DNA of 39,784 nucleotides from a virus, in IMG/VR virus record IMGVR_UViG_3300020156_000303, positions 1 to 39,784 of that record; one strand, given 5' to 3'. Each line of letters opens with the position of its first letter. The first letter of the stretch is position 1. The notes beneath the pieces were generated by a model. The model was not told the DNA's origin. It saw only the letters and a list, made by a program, of their open reading frames with translations, and did not search any database. This document shows positions 9,151 through 17,129 of this stretch, in pieces. Position numbers and translations under genes: made by a program.

Positions 9151-9588
9151 CTATTGAACGTAGTCCTTGACGGTGATGGCGGTGGCCGTGTTGTCAGTGG
9201 AAGACGCGGTGATGGAGCCGGAGTAGGCGTTTCTGTCCGTTATCTCGTAGCACACGTCGTATCCTGCGGCTGCGGCAATCCAGACGGTTATGTTTCCGTT
9301 GGCGGCGTTCGCTGCCTTGTCGCCGTCGAGATTGAGTGCGACGGGGTTTGCGTTCGCGTTACAGATCGAAGCGTAGACGCGGGTGTAGCTCGTTCCAAGA
9401 ACGCTCGTCGTGCTGGCAAGAACCCGTGTAGAGCTGGTTACGGAGAACCTGGCGCTGGTCGTAGCGGTCGAGATGACGTTAGCGAGCGGGGAAGACTGCG
9501 CAAACGAAGGAACCAAGAGAACGGAAGAGGAAGCAGCAAGGAGTGCGATTGCTACGAATCCTCCGATGGCGAAAGTAAGTTTATTCAT
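9151..9588 (-). CDS. Secreted/membrane-anchored beta-rich protein
   Basis: 145 residues with an N-terminal hydrophobic signal segment (about 5-30, SFAQ as likely cleavage site) and a Thr/Ser-rich beta domain containing SVLGTSYTRVYASICNANA, where Cys may pair with a later Cys (DVCYEI). The composition matches the other signal-peptide proteins of this genome. It sits among virion genes, so it may be displayed on the particle or on the host surface. I do not recognise a family with certainty. Confidence 0.55.
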   Translation of the reverse strand: MNKLTFAIGGFVAIALLAASSSVLLVPSFAQSSPLANVISTATTSARFSVTSSTRVLASTTSVLGTSYTRVYASICNANANPVALNLDGDKAANAANGNITVWIAAAAGYDVCYEITDRNAYSGSITASSTDNTATAITVKDYVQ

Positions 9589-9600
9589 GTGTGTTTATTA

Positions 9601-9640
9601 CGGGTCTACCCGACCCTACCCTTCCCCCGTAAAGGGGAAG
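9601..9640 (-). other. Intercistronic hairpin pair
   Basis: In the 62-base gap between the two signal-peptide genes, CTTCCCC (9640-9634) pairs with GGGGAAG (9627-9621), and CGGGT/ACCCG forms a small palindrome at 9601-9612. No T-run follows, so this looks like an mRNA processing or stabilising structure rather than a terminator. Confidence 0.4.
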
Positions 9641-9650
9641 TAAGGAGCGA

Positions 9651-10181
9651 CTAGTCTGCGGGGATGCTTTCGTCCACACGGCACACGACATCGCTGCTTG
9701 CCTCGCGGAAGCAGGTAAGCCATGCGTAGTTATCAATACCGATAACAACGTTCTGGCCGTCTGGTTCCTGAAGGTCAACGCCCGTGCCTGCTGCAACTGT
9801 CGTAGTGGTAGCTGCGGCGGTGAACGGGTTTTCGATTACCCAAGAGCGATACGCACCAGCGTGCGTTCCGAGTGGGAACGTGGTGGATGCAGGCAACGTC
9901 ACCGTAAGTGCAGGCATCGTTGTGGATGCCGTGAACGAGACAATGTTGCTGTCTACCATCTCACTGTGTGTGAGCGTGTGCGTTGCGTCTTCTGGCGTGA
10001 CGGTTGTAAGACCGCCTCCCTGAGAGAACGCGCCGTGCACGTTCATGTAGGACTGCACGTCAGGACTTGAAACAGCGCCGAGGTTGCTGATGGGTGCTGG
10101 TGCCTTCGGAAGAAGGATGAGCGCTGCCATCACCAGAACGAACGCCGATACGGCCGCAATCGCTATGCTTTTAAAGTTCAT
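9651..10181 (-). CDS. Membrane-anchored beta-rich protein downstream of capsid genes
   Basis: 176 residues. Residues 7-25 form one strong hydrophobic segment with no obvious cleavage motif, so it may stay anchored. The rest is Thr/Ala-rich beta sequence (SFTASTTMPALTVTLPASTT, RSWVIENPFTAAATTTTV) and ends with two Cys (LTCFRE, VVCRVDE). The position after the capsid gene would suit a decoration protein, but the membrane segment argues for surface display. Family not recognised. Confidence 0.5.
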   Translation of the reverse strand: MNFKSIAIAAVSAFVLVMAALILLPKAPAPISNLGAVSSPDVQSYMNVHGAFSQGGGLTTVTPEDATHTLTHSEMVDSNIVSFTASTTMPALTVTLPASTTFPLGTHAGAYRSWVIENPFTAAATTTTVAAGTGVDLQEPDGQNVVIGIDNYAWLTCFREASSDVVCRVDESIPAD

Positions 10182-10186
10182 AGCGG

Positions 10187-10516
10187 TTACTTCTTAAGTG
10201 CTGCGAGCTTGCGGTCAAACTCTCCGCTTTCCCGCTTCAGTTTTGCTTTAACAGGATTACGCTTCTCGTATTCTGCGAAGTGCTTGCGGAAGTCAGCCTG
10301 TGAAGGCGTTTCCACGGAAGCTGCAGCGAGCTTTGCCTGCTCTTCGACTGCCTTGAAGTGGCGGTCCTGCTCTTCGCGAGCAATCTCGACATCTTTGAGT
10401 GCAGCCTGCTTCTTGAGCGCGTCAGAAGTTTGTGCAGCGAGCTTTGCCTGCTTCATCTGCTCTACACGCTGCTTGTCGGCTTCCTTCTGCGAGATACCTT
10501 CTTTTTCTTTTGCCAT
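10187..10516 (-). CDS. Small charged helical protein (unknown)
   Basis: 109 residues, one third Lys/Glu/Ala, predicted as a single long helix (KEADKQRVEQMKQAKLAAQ, RHFKAVEEQAKLAA). It follows the capsid gene across a large hairpin. No catalytic motif is visible. It could be a head-associated or scaffolding accessory protein. Confidence 0.5.
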   Translation of the reverse strand: MAKEKEGISQKEADKQRVEQMKQAKLAAQTSDALKKQAALKDVEIAREEQDRHFKAVEEQAKLAAASVETPSQADFRKHFAEYEKRNPVKAKLKRESGEFDRKLAALKK

Positions 10517-10538
10517 GGTGGTTTGTTAGTTCCTTTCG

Positions 10539-10588
10539 GGGGGAGTGCAAGGGCGTAATCCGGTGGGACCAAGCCCCTGCATTCCCCC
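10539..10588 (-). other. Stable hairpin after the capsid gene
   Basis: A 16-position stem (10588-10573 with 10554-10539; one mismatch, one G.U) closes an 18-base loop just after the capsid stop. No T-run follows. The loop contains CCCACCGGATT, exactly complementary to AATCCGGTGGG in the hairpin loop region of the capsid leader (11504-11494). It probably stabilises or delimits the capsid mRNA. Confidence 0.6.
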
Positions 10589-10606
10589 AAAAAGGAGGGT
10601 TAGTAA

Positions 10607-11473
10607 TTACGCAAGCGTGATGTCAATAGTGAGGTCGCTGGTAGGCGTCCACTGCTTGAATCCTGCGTAGCAGATTGCGACGATTTCCTTGCCCGTCACA
10701 CCCGATACGCCCTTTTCCTCGAAGCGGAAGCCTCCAGGTGCTGCGTAGGTAGCGACCTTCTTGACGCCGCCAACACGGTGGCCTGCGTTCGTCCAGGTCT
10801 TTGTGCCGATGGTGCCGTCAATGAAGGTGCCGGAACGCACGACGTAGATGTCTACGCCCATGATGTTGCCGAAACCGCCATTGGTGAGGTGTTCGTCTGC
10901 GAAGCGGAAACCTGCGGTGGTGACTGCGCCAAGGATGCCCGTAAGGTCGGTGTTCTCTACCACGAGGTAGGTGCTGCCAGCAGCGGCTGCGTTGGCATAG
11001 CCAGCGTTCTTGGAAATCATCGAGCCGATGATGCCAAGCACGTTTGCAGCAGTCGTGAAGCCACCTGCGGGGGTTGTGAGGGTGCCAGTGCCGTTCTCGC
11101 ACAGTTCGTTGAGAACCCACTGGTCAACTTTCACCGCCATTGCGTTAGCCATCGCTCGGTGCGCTTCATAGAAGAGGTCGAAGTCAGAAAGAACCTGCTC
11201 GAAGTCTTTGATTTGTGCCGGAACGATGAACTCATCAGTCACCGTGAGCGTGTCATCGGTGGTGGTGAGGTTTTGCGGGGTGTAGGTGCCCGTAAGCGCC
11301 TGAACCGTTACGGTAGGCGTGGTGATATACGGGGCGCTGATAGTCTTTGCGCCGCTGCGGTCTACGATGCAGATTTTCTCTGCGACCACTTGGGTGCGGA
11401 GTGCCTCGTTGAACTGACCTTTGCGGATTTTGTCTCGATACGTTTTGTCCGAGAGGCTGTTAGTAGTAGCCAT
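10607..11473 (-). CDS. Major capsid protein (HK97-like fold)
   Basis: 288 residues. It follows the scaffold gene, as in HK97/P22-type head modules. Visible features: an N-terminal arm with charged residues (SDKTYRDKIRKGQFNEALR), a P-domain-like stretch (QIKDFEQVLSDFDLFYEAHRAMANAMAVKVDQWV), an A-domain-like Gly/Ala section (GGFTTAANVLGIIGSMISKN) and LVVENTDLTGILG, GVDIYVVRSGTF and GKEIVAICYAGFKQW. No maturation cleavage site is visible. The leader contains a hairpin, and TAATTT ends 6 bases before ATG. Identity rests on gene order and capsid-like character. Confidence 0.85.
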   Translation of the reverse strand: MATTNSLSDKTYRDKIRKGQFNEALRTQVVAEKICIVDRSGAKTISAPYITTPTVTVQALTGTYTPQNLTTTDDTLTVTDEFIVPAQIKDFEQVLSDFDLFYEAHRAMANAMAVKVDQWVLNELCENGTGTLTTPAGGFTTAANVLGIIGSMISKNAGYANAAAAGSTYLVVENTDLTGILGAVTTAGFRFADEHLTNGGFGNIMGVDIYVVRSGTFIDGTIGTKTWTNAGHRVGGVKKVATYAAPGGFRFEEKGVSGVTGKEIVAICYAGFKQWTPTSDLTIDITLA

Positions 11474-11488
11474 TTTGGTAAATTACGT

Positions 11489-11514
11489 TTAACCCCACCG
11501 GATTTTTGGGTTAA
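11489..11514 (-). promoter_or_regulatory. Capsid gene leader hairpin
   Basis: TTAACCC (11514-11508) and GGGTTAA (11495-11489) form a 7-base-pair stem 15 bases upstream of the capsid ATG. Its loop region holds AATCCGGTGGG (11504-11494, the last two G entering the stem), the complement of the loop behind the gene. Confidence 0.5.
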
Positions 11515-11536
11515 GTAATCCACCGCTTACTTCTCC

Positions 11537-12073
11537 CTACTTCTGCTTTGCTTTTGCTTTGATGAGGCGCTCTATCTCCTCCTCGCTCTCGGGAAGTTGT
11601 CCCTTTGATGCTTTGGCGAGTAGCACGTCATCTGACACTGTTGTTGGTCCGCGTCGAACGTTAGATTTGTTCGATGCTTGAGCCGTGTCGCGCTGCTCTG
11701 CTCTCACTTCGAGAGTTGGTTTGAGCTGCTTGTATGCCTCACTTACAGAGACTTTCTTGAACTTTGCCCAGTCAAGGACTTCGTCCAGGTCGTCTTCGTG
11801 AATGTCGGCTTTTGCGAGGAACAGCACGTCTTTATTTGAAAGACCGTCTGAAGCTTCTGCTTTAGGGGCGTCTTGCTTCTTTAGCCGTTCGTAGAGCTGC
11901 TTATTCTTTTTCTCGGTCTCTTCACGAGCCTTGCGCTCTTCTTCAAGACGAGACCTAAGCTCCTCTACTGACTCCTCCTGTTGTGGCTCGGAGGTATCCT
12001 CAGTCGTCTCGGTGACTTCTTCCGTTGACTCTGTTTCAAGGACTTGAGTCTCGTCCTGTTGGTTATCGTCCAT
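11537..12073 (-). CDS. Capsid scaffolding protein
   Basis: 178 residues, very acidic at the N-terminus (about 1-40, Glu/Asp/Thr) with a long coiled coil (40-70, ELRSRLEEERKAREETEKKN), a helical middle and a basic C-terminus (RRGPTTVSDD..., IKAKAKQK). The acidic-to-basic polarity and the slot between portal and capsid genes are typical of scaffolds. It has its own promoter of the TGTGGATAG class. Confidence 0.75.
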   Translation of the reverse strand: MDDNQQDETQVLETESTEEVTETTEDTSEPQQEESVEELRSRLEEERKAREETEKKNKQLYERLKKQDAPKAEASDGLSNKDVLFLAKADIHEDDLDEVLDWAKFKKVSVSEAYKQLKPTLEVRAEQRDTAQASNKSNVRRGPTTVSDDVLLAKASKGQLPESEEEIERLIKAKAKQK

Positions 12074-12102
12074 TTTTAGAGATGGTTACTCTGATGATTT
12101 AA

Positions 12103-12135
12103 GTAATAGCACCTGCCTGCTCTCGACTATCCACA
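12103..12135 (-). promoter_or_regulatory. Promoter for scaffold/capsid genes
   Basis: TGTGGATAG (12135-12127), 15 bases, then TGCTATTAC (12111-12103) on the minus strand. The final T of TAnnnT is shifted by one base. The bases around TGTGGATAGTC closely match the portal promoter. Confidence 0.5.
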
Positions 12136-12136
12136 G

Positions 12137-12700
12137 CTACTGCGAGGAGTTCTTGTCCTGGCGCTTCTTTATCTCGTCGGGCGTCAGGTTGTTCTCTTTA
12201 GCGTGGGTGCGTAGCTGGGTAAGCACGTAGGGGATGTAGTTGATGACTCGCAGATACACGGTTACGTCGATGAACTTGTCTAGCGCGGCCTTACCTTTAA
12301 GTGTTCGCATTTCTGCGAGCGTGATAGGCTGCGGGGCTTCGAGGTCGCGCAAGACTTCGAGCTGCTGCTGTAGGTAGTCCATTTCGAGCTGGATAGCATC
12401 GAACTGCACCGCCATGTCTTCGACAGACTTGGTTCTCACGCCCTCATAGAGCGTCTTGAGGAAGTCTGGGTATTGCGCCAAGGGATACTGCGGTCCCTGG
12501 TCGGGCAGAATCATCGTCTTGAGAACGTTCCACACCTCGGGGTTGATGGTGGTCTTCAGTAGTCCCTTCTCCACTTCAGAGAGCGGGAACTGCAAAAACA
12601 CCTTCCGTATCGTGTAGATGAGCGTGTCGTTGTCGAACGTGTTCTTGATTAGCTCTAGCTGCCCTGAATTGAATATTGTGACCTGGTCTTTGTCTGGCAA
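12137..12700 (-). CDS. Conserved-looking head-module protein (unknown)
   Basis: 187 residues, mostly helical, ending in a charged tail (LTPDEIKKRQDKNSSQ). The start is TTG at 12700, one base after the portal TAA, since no ATG or GTG lies nearby in frame before the conserved-looking sequence. Its place between portal and scaffold suggests a head assembly or completion role. No motif recognised. Confidence 0.6.
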   Translation of the reverse strand: MPDKDQVTIFNSGQLELIKNTFDNDTLIYTIRKVFLQFPLSEVEKGLLKTTINPEVWNVLKTMILPDQGPQYPLAQYPDFLKTLYEGVRTKSVEDMAVQFDAIQLEMDYLQQQLEVLRDLEAPQPITLAEMRTLKGKAALDKFIDVTVYLRVINYIPYVLTQLRTHAKENNLTPDEIKKRQDKNSSQ

Positions 12701-12701
12701 A

Positions 12702-14615
12702 TTATTGTTGGGTTACGGCTGGTAATCCTTGAGCGGGTGGCCCCACCGAAGGTTGCACTGGTGGAGTAGGCGGGGGCATAGCGGCGAGTTCAAGCGGAGA
12801 GATAACACCAGTCGCCGACAGAATCTTGGAGACAACGAGCTGCGCCTGAGGGTTGGTTGCATAGAGAGGATTTGCCACGGCTTGTAACGCGGTCGAGAGG
12901 GTAGTAAGAATCGTCTGCTTATCCGCTGCTTCCCCGCTGATATTCACTTCGAGTTCCCATTCGAGGTCTTTCACTACGTCTTTCCATGTCTTATCGGAAA
13001 CGTCGTCAGGAACGAAGAAACGCTGGTTACCCCAGGCGGTCATCTCGGCTTTCACCTCCTGCTGCGCTACGTCTGGCTGATACGGGGACGGAATTTTGCC
13101 GCCACCTGCGTAGATAGGCGACTTGTAAGGCTCACCGTCTTCGTCATAGAGAGTCTCGAACTTGCCTGTAGGCTTACCGATTAGGTCTTCTATGACTTTG
13201 CGGTTGTATCGCCGTGCTGCCTCGGCGGGGATGTACATGGAATCTATCTTGGTGATGTTGTGCGCTTCGAGCGTTGCTCCTATCTCGTCTGCGGTATCCA
13301 TCTTCTTCTTTAAATGCGGGATGACGTAGGTGCGTAGCATCTTCTCTATTGCAAGTGCCTTGTTTTCGGTCATAAGCTCAAACAGCGAATGAGACTCTTG
13401 TAGCTTCTCTCGTTCGAGAGCCCATGCAGTACCAGCCGGAGGGTTCATGCCGAGCATGGATTCACTGATGCCGTTTATCTCTGCGGAAAGGGTCTTCCAC
13501 ATCTGGCCGAAATTCTGCTGGGAAGCGATGTCATGTGAACCGTTATTCACCTGGGTGAGCGGCATGTTTACCGCGTGAATGAGGATGTCGCCCTGCTCTA
13601 TAGCTGAAAGGACGTTTCTTCCTACGAATGTTCCATCTGCCGTCTGGAAAATGAGCTTACTTGCCACGTCGCGCTGGTCTTTGATGGACTTAACCGTGTG
13701 GTTCATCATCCACTGAGCGTCAAAGAGGTTCTTCACTGCCCCATTAAGTGAAATGGAGCCGTCTGTGGCTGGCAGGAGGCTCGTGAGCATGTAAGGGTCG
13801 CGGGATTCACGGCCTGATACCAGGGTGTAGTCGTCGTATTCGCCCTCCTCCTTCCCTTCCAAGAAGGAAATGACGTGCATCTGCTGTTCAAACTTATCTG
13901 CGTCCTTGTCTTTCCCCGTGAGATACGAGACAGGGAACAGACCGTGCACTTCGTAGAGCTTGATGTAGTTGGCCTTCTGGTCTTTCTCTTGTCCGTCTGT
14001 AGTTTCTCGTGCTTCGAGAGAATCGCAGAGGTTGTAGACAATCTTCTTGTCGTAGCCGTGCGTTTTTACCCGTCGCTTAAGTTCTCCCTGCGTGAGTTCG
14101 AGTATTTCAATCTTTGGGTTAGCATCGAAGTTCACCTGGTCAACGATGAGGCGAGACCACGGCACCACCATAGGATGTAGTTCGCCATTGCTTTCGACGT
14201 GCTTCACCACTGCGGAGTTAAAGGCTGCGAGCTCCATTCCCCAGTCGTTAAGGAAAGCGCCATAGTTCTCCTTGCGCATCCAGTTCTGAAGGTGAACGGT
14301 TGCGAGAAATGCAGGAACGGTGTCGCTAGACTTCGTTGCTTTTACTTCGATGTTCTTGCGGTCTATGTCTGTGGCGCGGTAGTAGATGTTTCGAGCCGCG
14401 ATGACGATATTGAAAAAGGGCTTATCACGTCCTAGAGAGTCCGTGTCTCCTGAAATGTGCTTGCTTTCGAGGTATGCGTAGATGCGGTTTATGTCTGAGT
14501 AGAGGTCGGTGGTGACATACTTGGACATCAGCGTCCCGCCGCCACTGGTAAATGCAGACTCCGCTTCTCTTACAAGCTGCCCTATGTCTTTATTCTCGGT
14601 GAGGTAGCGTGCCAT
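12702..14615 (-). CDS. Portal protein
   Basis: 637 residues, the length of P22-type portals. The N-terminal half has the mixed alpha/beta portal body (DKPFFNIVIAARNIYYRATDIDR, LHPMVVPWSRLIVDQVNFD). The middle has the long stem/clip helices (ESMLGMNPPAGTAWALEREKLQESHSLF, an arrangement common in portals). The C-terminus is Pro-rich (AAMPPPTPPVQPS). It follows TerL and precedes scaffold and capsid. A TGTGGATAG-class promoter lies 11 bases upstream. Confidence 0.85.
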   Translation of the reverse strand: MARYLTENKDIGQLVREAESAFTSGGGTLMSKYVTTDLYSDINRIYAYLESKHISGDTDSLGRDKPFFNIVIAARNIYYRATDIDRKNIEVKATKSSDTVPAFLATVHLQNWMRKENYGAFLNDWGMELAAFNSAVVKHVESNGELHPMVVPWSRLIVDQVNFDANPKIEILELTQGELKRRVKTHGYDKKIVYNLCDSLEARETTDGQEKDQKANYIKLYEVHGLFPVSYLTGKDKDADKFEQQMHVISFLEGKEEGEYDDYTLVSGRESRDPYMLTSLLPATDGSISLNGAVKNLFDAQWMMNHTVKSIKDQRDVASKLIFQTADGTFVGRNVLSAIEQGDILIHAVNMPLTQVNNGSHDIASQQNFGQMWKTLSAEINGISESMLGMNPPAGTAWALEREKLQESHSLFELMTENKALAIEKMLRTYVIPHLKKKMDTADEIGATLEAHNITKIDSMYIPAEAARRYNRKVIEDLIGKPTGKFETLYDEDGEPYKSPIYAGGGKIPSPYQPDVAQQEVKAEMTAWGNQRFFVPDDVSDKTWKDVVKDLEWELEVNISGEAADKQTILTTLSTALQAVANPLYATNPQAQLVVSKILSATGVISPLELAAMPPPTPPVQPSVGPPAQGLPAVTQQ

Positions 14616-14626
14616 TCGTTACTCAC

Positions 14627-14659
14627 ACGCTAGCACCTCACGTCAATAGACTATCCACA
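14627..14659 (-). promoter_or_regulatory. Portal promoter
   Basis: TGTGGATAG (14659-14651), exactly 15 bases, then TGCTAGCGT (14635-14627); the portal ATG follows after 11 bases. Confidence 0.55.
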
Positions 14660-14660
14660 G

Positions 14661-14873
14661 CTACTCTGAAGGCGGCGGGTTGAGGATGGATTGGAAGTAT
14701 TGCTCCTCGATGACGTGCTTGGCGTTGAGAATGAGTTCCTCAGCGGTAAACCCCGCAACGAAGCCCATGTTCGCGAACATGTTGATGAGGTCGGTTAGAT
14801 TCTCGTCAGGCGTGGTCATTGATACTGTGACGGTGCGACGCTGGACGGTCGTTCCAGGCTCAATAGGTTCCAT
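14661..14873 (-). CDS. Small protein between TerL and portal (unknown)
   Basis: 70 residues: an acidic N-terminus with a beta block (TVQRRTVTVSMTTP) and a C-terminal amphipathic helix (AEELILNAKHVIEEQYFQSIL). It starts 2 bases after TerL stops. The location suggests a packaging accessory role, but nothing diagnostic is visible. Confidence 0.55.
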   Translation of the reverse strand: MEPIEPGTTVQRRTVTVSMTTPDENLTDLINMFANMGFVAGFTAEELILNAKHVIEEQYFQSILNPPPSE

Positions 14874-14875
14874 AG

Positions 14876-16261
14876 TTACTTGTTACTTCTAAGCTCCGCC
14901 CGTGCTTCGTTCGTGCGGAACTGATTGACTACCCGCTCGTGAATGCGTGCCATTTCCTCGCTCTGGTAAGGCTGGAGGGCTGCGCGTATCTCGAAATACA
15001 TCCTCATAATCAGGGTATCGCTGAGGTCGGGACTTCTGCCTAGCAATTCGCGTATGTCTTCCTTCTGCGTAGCCATGCGCTTCCCGTCCCCTGTAGAAGC
15101 GTCCTGGTAAAGAGCCAGCTCCTCGATGATGCGTTCCTTTACGCGAACGTCAGAGACGCGGCAGGCTATCTGGTGGTCGTTTACGAGTCTTGCGAGGGTG
15201 AAGACGCACTGGCTTCTGAGGTTTTTGTATTCCGTGATGAGCGGCGCGTCTTTGGTGTAGTGGACGTTAGGAAGCCTGGTCGGGTCGGCGTCGGTTCTAA
15301 TAGCGCCATAGCTACTTTTAAAGCTAACGATTCCATCGAGAAGCGATGACGAAGCAACTCCTGCGCCGACGCCAATAGCATCCACTGCGATTTGCGAGTA
15401 AGGGATGCGTTCTTGCGCCGCATACTCTCTAGCTTGGTTAACAATCCCCTCTGTGTTGAGCCTTTCGAATTGCTCGATGCGGTAGAGTTCGAGCCCTTGC
15501 CAGAACGAGAAGACGGTCTTGTCGCTTCCGTCGTCCGCAACGTCGATGATGAGATATTTTTCATTTGATTTAGTTATGGTGTTACTAAACATGTCCACGA
15601 GCGCGGTGTATTTGAAGAGCGAGCCTGCGTTATCTACATACTCCGCCATGATTTCCTGGCGGTAGGTATCCGCGTCCATCTCTGCCCTAGCCTGCTCAAG
15701 CTCGTGCCTGGGAAGCGTGGGGTTATCCCAGCTCGTGAAGTGGAATACGTCCCACTGCGGGTCGTTCGCGGCCTCCTTCTCCAGTCTTCTAAGGTTCGGG
15801 TTCTCCTTCTTAGGAGTGCCAATAAAGTCGGCCTTCCCCCCTGTGTCCATGAGTGCAGGACGGAATATCTCCTGCCAGCCGATGAAAAAGTCTTTCATCG
15901 TGTCCGTTTCATCGAACGTGATGTGGTGGGCCTTCTGTCCACGAAAGTTCTCGCGGTTCTCCCAGCCAGCCACTTTCACTATCGAGAAGCCACCATCAAG
16001 CGATGGAACACGCATCTCCAGCCGTTGCTCGTTAGGTTCGGCTACTTGAGCGAGGCGGCTTTTAAGTGATTCCCAGATAATCGAGCGGGCTTGAATCTGG
16101 GTGGGCGCGATGTAGAAAACATGGCGGTCCTTCTGTGCCATTGCACGAGCCGCCAGAACTTCTGTTTCGAGGGAAGTCTTACCGCCGCGTCTACCGCCAC
16201 GGATGACTCTGAAACGGGCTCTACTCTCCGCTATCTGTTCCTGGTGAGGATGGAAATTCAT
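14876..16261 (-). CDS. terL: Terminase large subunit
   Basis: 461 residues from ATG 16261 (a TTG 8 codons upstream is also open). ATPase domain: Walker A GGRRGGKTS at 22-30, Walker B ITFDE at 114-118. RNase H-like nuclease: acidic residues in IIDVADDGSD (about 240-246), IAVDAIGVGAG (D294) and PDLSDTLIM (D415). It cuts and pumps phage DNA into the prohead with the portal. It overlaps the 171-residue upstream gene by 41 bases, indicating coupled translation. Length is normal. Confidence 0.95.
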   Translation of the reverse strand: MNFHPHQEQIAESRARFRVIRGGRRGGKTSLETEVLAARAMAQKDRHVFYIAPTQIQARSIIWESLKSRLAQVAEPNEQRLEMRVPSLDGGFSIVKVAGWENRENFRGQKAHHITFDETDTMKDFFIGWQEIFRPALMDTGGKADFIGTPKKENPNLRRLEKEAANDPQWDVFHFTSWDNPTLPRHELEQARAEMDADTYRQEIMAEYVDNAGSLFKYTALVDMFSNTITKSNEKYLIIDVADDGSDKTVFSFWQGLELYRIEQFERLNTEGIVNQAREYAAQERIPYSQIAVDAIGVGAGVASSSLLDGIVSFKSSYGAIRTDADPTRLPNVHYTKDAPLITEYKNLRSQCVFTLARLVNDHQIACRVSDVRVKERIIEELALYQDASTGDGKRMATQKEDIRELLGRSPDLSDTLIMRMYFEIRAALQPYQSEEMARIHERVVNQFRTNEARAELRSNK

Positions 16262-16736
16262 GCTGGAGCGCACGGGAGAACTCAACTACTACCGCCCCTC
16301 CATCAGGCCCCGTGATGGCCTGTGGTGCCTTACCTAGCGCTCTGTCCCACAGCTCCTTAGCTGCTGGCGTCTCTGGCTTCTCTGTAGTGATGTAGTAGTA
16401 GGTTGCCGCGGGGTCGTTCTGGTCGTCTGCATCCCCTTCTTCGATGAGTCCGGCCAGGTAGTTCTCTATCTCGTATTCGTTCGTCACGAGCTTTGGCCGT
16501 TCGGCCCTGTAGCTAATGCCACCCTTCGGCCCGATGACCTTCGTTTTCTCAATCTTGTAGAGATACGAAACACCACGAGCGTTAGTGAGCTGGCCGTTCA
16601 CAAGCACGTCTGTAGCCTCGAACACGCGCTGCCTTATGCGCTCTAAAGCTAGCTCTCTCTCAAGAGTCTTGTTGTTCTTGCGGCCTTTCGGTCTGCCGCC
16701 TTTTATTCCGTTTTCGATTGAAGTGTTACCTGCCAT
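16221..16736 (-). CDS. Terminase small subunit-like DNA-binding protein
   Basis: 171 residues. The N-terminus is basic (GIKGGRPKGRKNNKTLERELALERIR), a pattern I associate with small terminase or TerL-adjacent proteins. The C-terminal part contains KELWDRALGKAPQAITGPDGG, a tail common in proteins just upstream of TerL. It overlaps TerL by 41 bases. The next gene upstream also resembles a small terminase, so which one recognises the packaging site is open. Confidence 0.6.
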   Translation of the reverse strand: MAGNTSIENGIKGGRPKGRKNNKTLERELALERIRQRVFEATDVLVNGQLTNARGVSYLYKIEKTKVIGPKGGISYRAERPKLVTNEYEIENYLAGLIEEGDADDQNDPAATYYYITTEKPETPAAKELWDRALGKAPQAITGPDGGAVVVEFSRALQHEFPSSPGTDSGE

Positions 16737-16765
16737 AAAAACCTAAAAAACCTACTGGTGTGTAT

Positions 16766-16975
16766 TTAAGCGGTCGTGTCATGGTTCGTTGGATTTATAG
16801 TGTTCTCTACTTTCTGCGTAATGCGTGTGTAGTCTTCGTGCGTCTCGTATTCAGCCCACGTTGAAGTGTCTATCTCAAGCGCGCGTAGGAGTCCTTCCTT
16901 GCTCGGCTCCGTAGTGGCGGTGAAGTAGTCGTAGCAGGCTGTCTCTAACTCTTCTGGGGTGAATTTAAGTGCCAT
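16766..16975 (-). CDS. Small terminase/gp3-type HTH protein candidate
   Basis: 69 residues: ELETACYDYFTATTEPSKEG then LLRALEIDTSTWAEYETHED then a helix. The pattern (YF..t..P...GLl.aLgid..tw..Y) resembles the helix-turn-helix part of P22/HK022 gp3-type packaging proteins. It could recognise pac or help the next gene do so. ATG 16975 lies inside the end of the upstream 54-residue gene. Confidence 0.55.
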   Translation of the reverse strand: MALKFTPEELETACYDYFTATTEPSKEGLLRALEIDTSTWAEYETHEDYTRITQKVENTINPTNHDTTA

Positions 16976-17129
16976 ACGCCTGTTGAATGAGATTCTTATA
17001 AGCTGCGAGCAGTGCGCTCTTCACTCCCTCATCATCTACACTTTCAATTAACACCACAGTCATTTCCGAGAGGATTCCTCCTTCTTCATCGTGTATTTGC
17101 ATGACGATGTTGTGGTAGCCAGGGTTCAT
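16965..17129 (-). CDS. 54-residue protein (unknown)
   Basis: ATG 17129 overlaps the stop of the upstream gene as ATGA, and its TAA at 16967-16965 lies inside the next gene. The product is acidic with a beta-beta-alpha look (NIVMQIHDEEGG, SEMTVVLIES, then a helix to NLIQQAYGT). Both-sided overlap supports it as real. Function unknown. Confidence 0.55.
   Translation of the reverse strand: MNPGYHNIVMQIHDEEGGILSEMTVVLIESVDDEGVKSALLAAYKNLIQQAYGT

Noticed and set aside
9031-9654. 207-codon plus-strand frame opposite the tail and secreted-protein genes
   Set aside because: Antisense to three coherent genes with operon spacing; no initiation signals.
10778-11518. 246-codon plus-strand open frame opposite the capsid gene
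   Set aside because: It is antisense to a convincing capsid gene, rich in shadow-type composition, and has no promoter or ribosome site.
2453-14659. CTATCCACA sites as a DnaA-box cluster marking an origin
   Set aside because: They are dispersed and keep a fixed 15-16 base distance to TGnTAnnnT elements, so promoter boxes explain them better.
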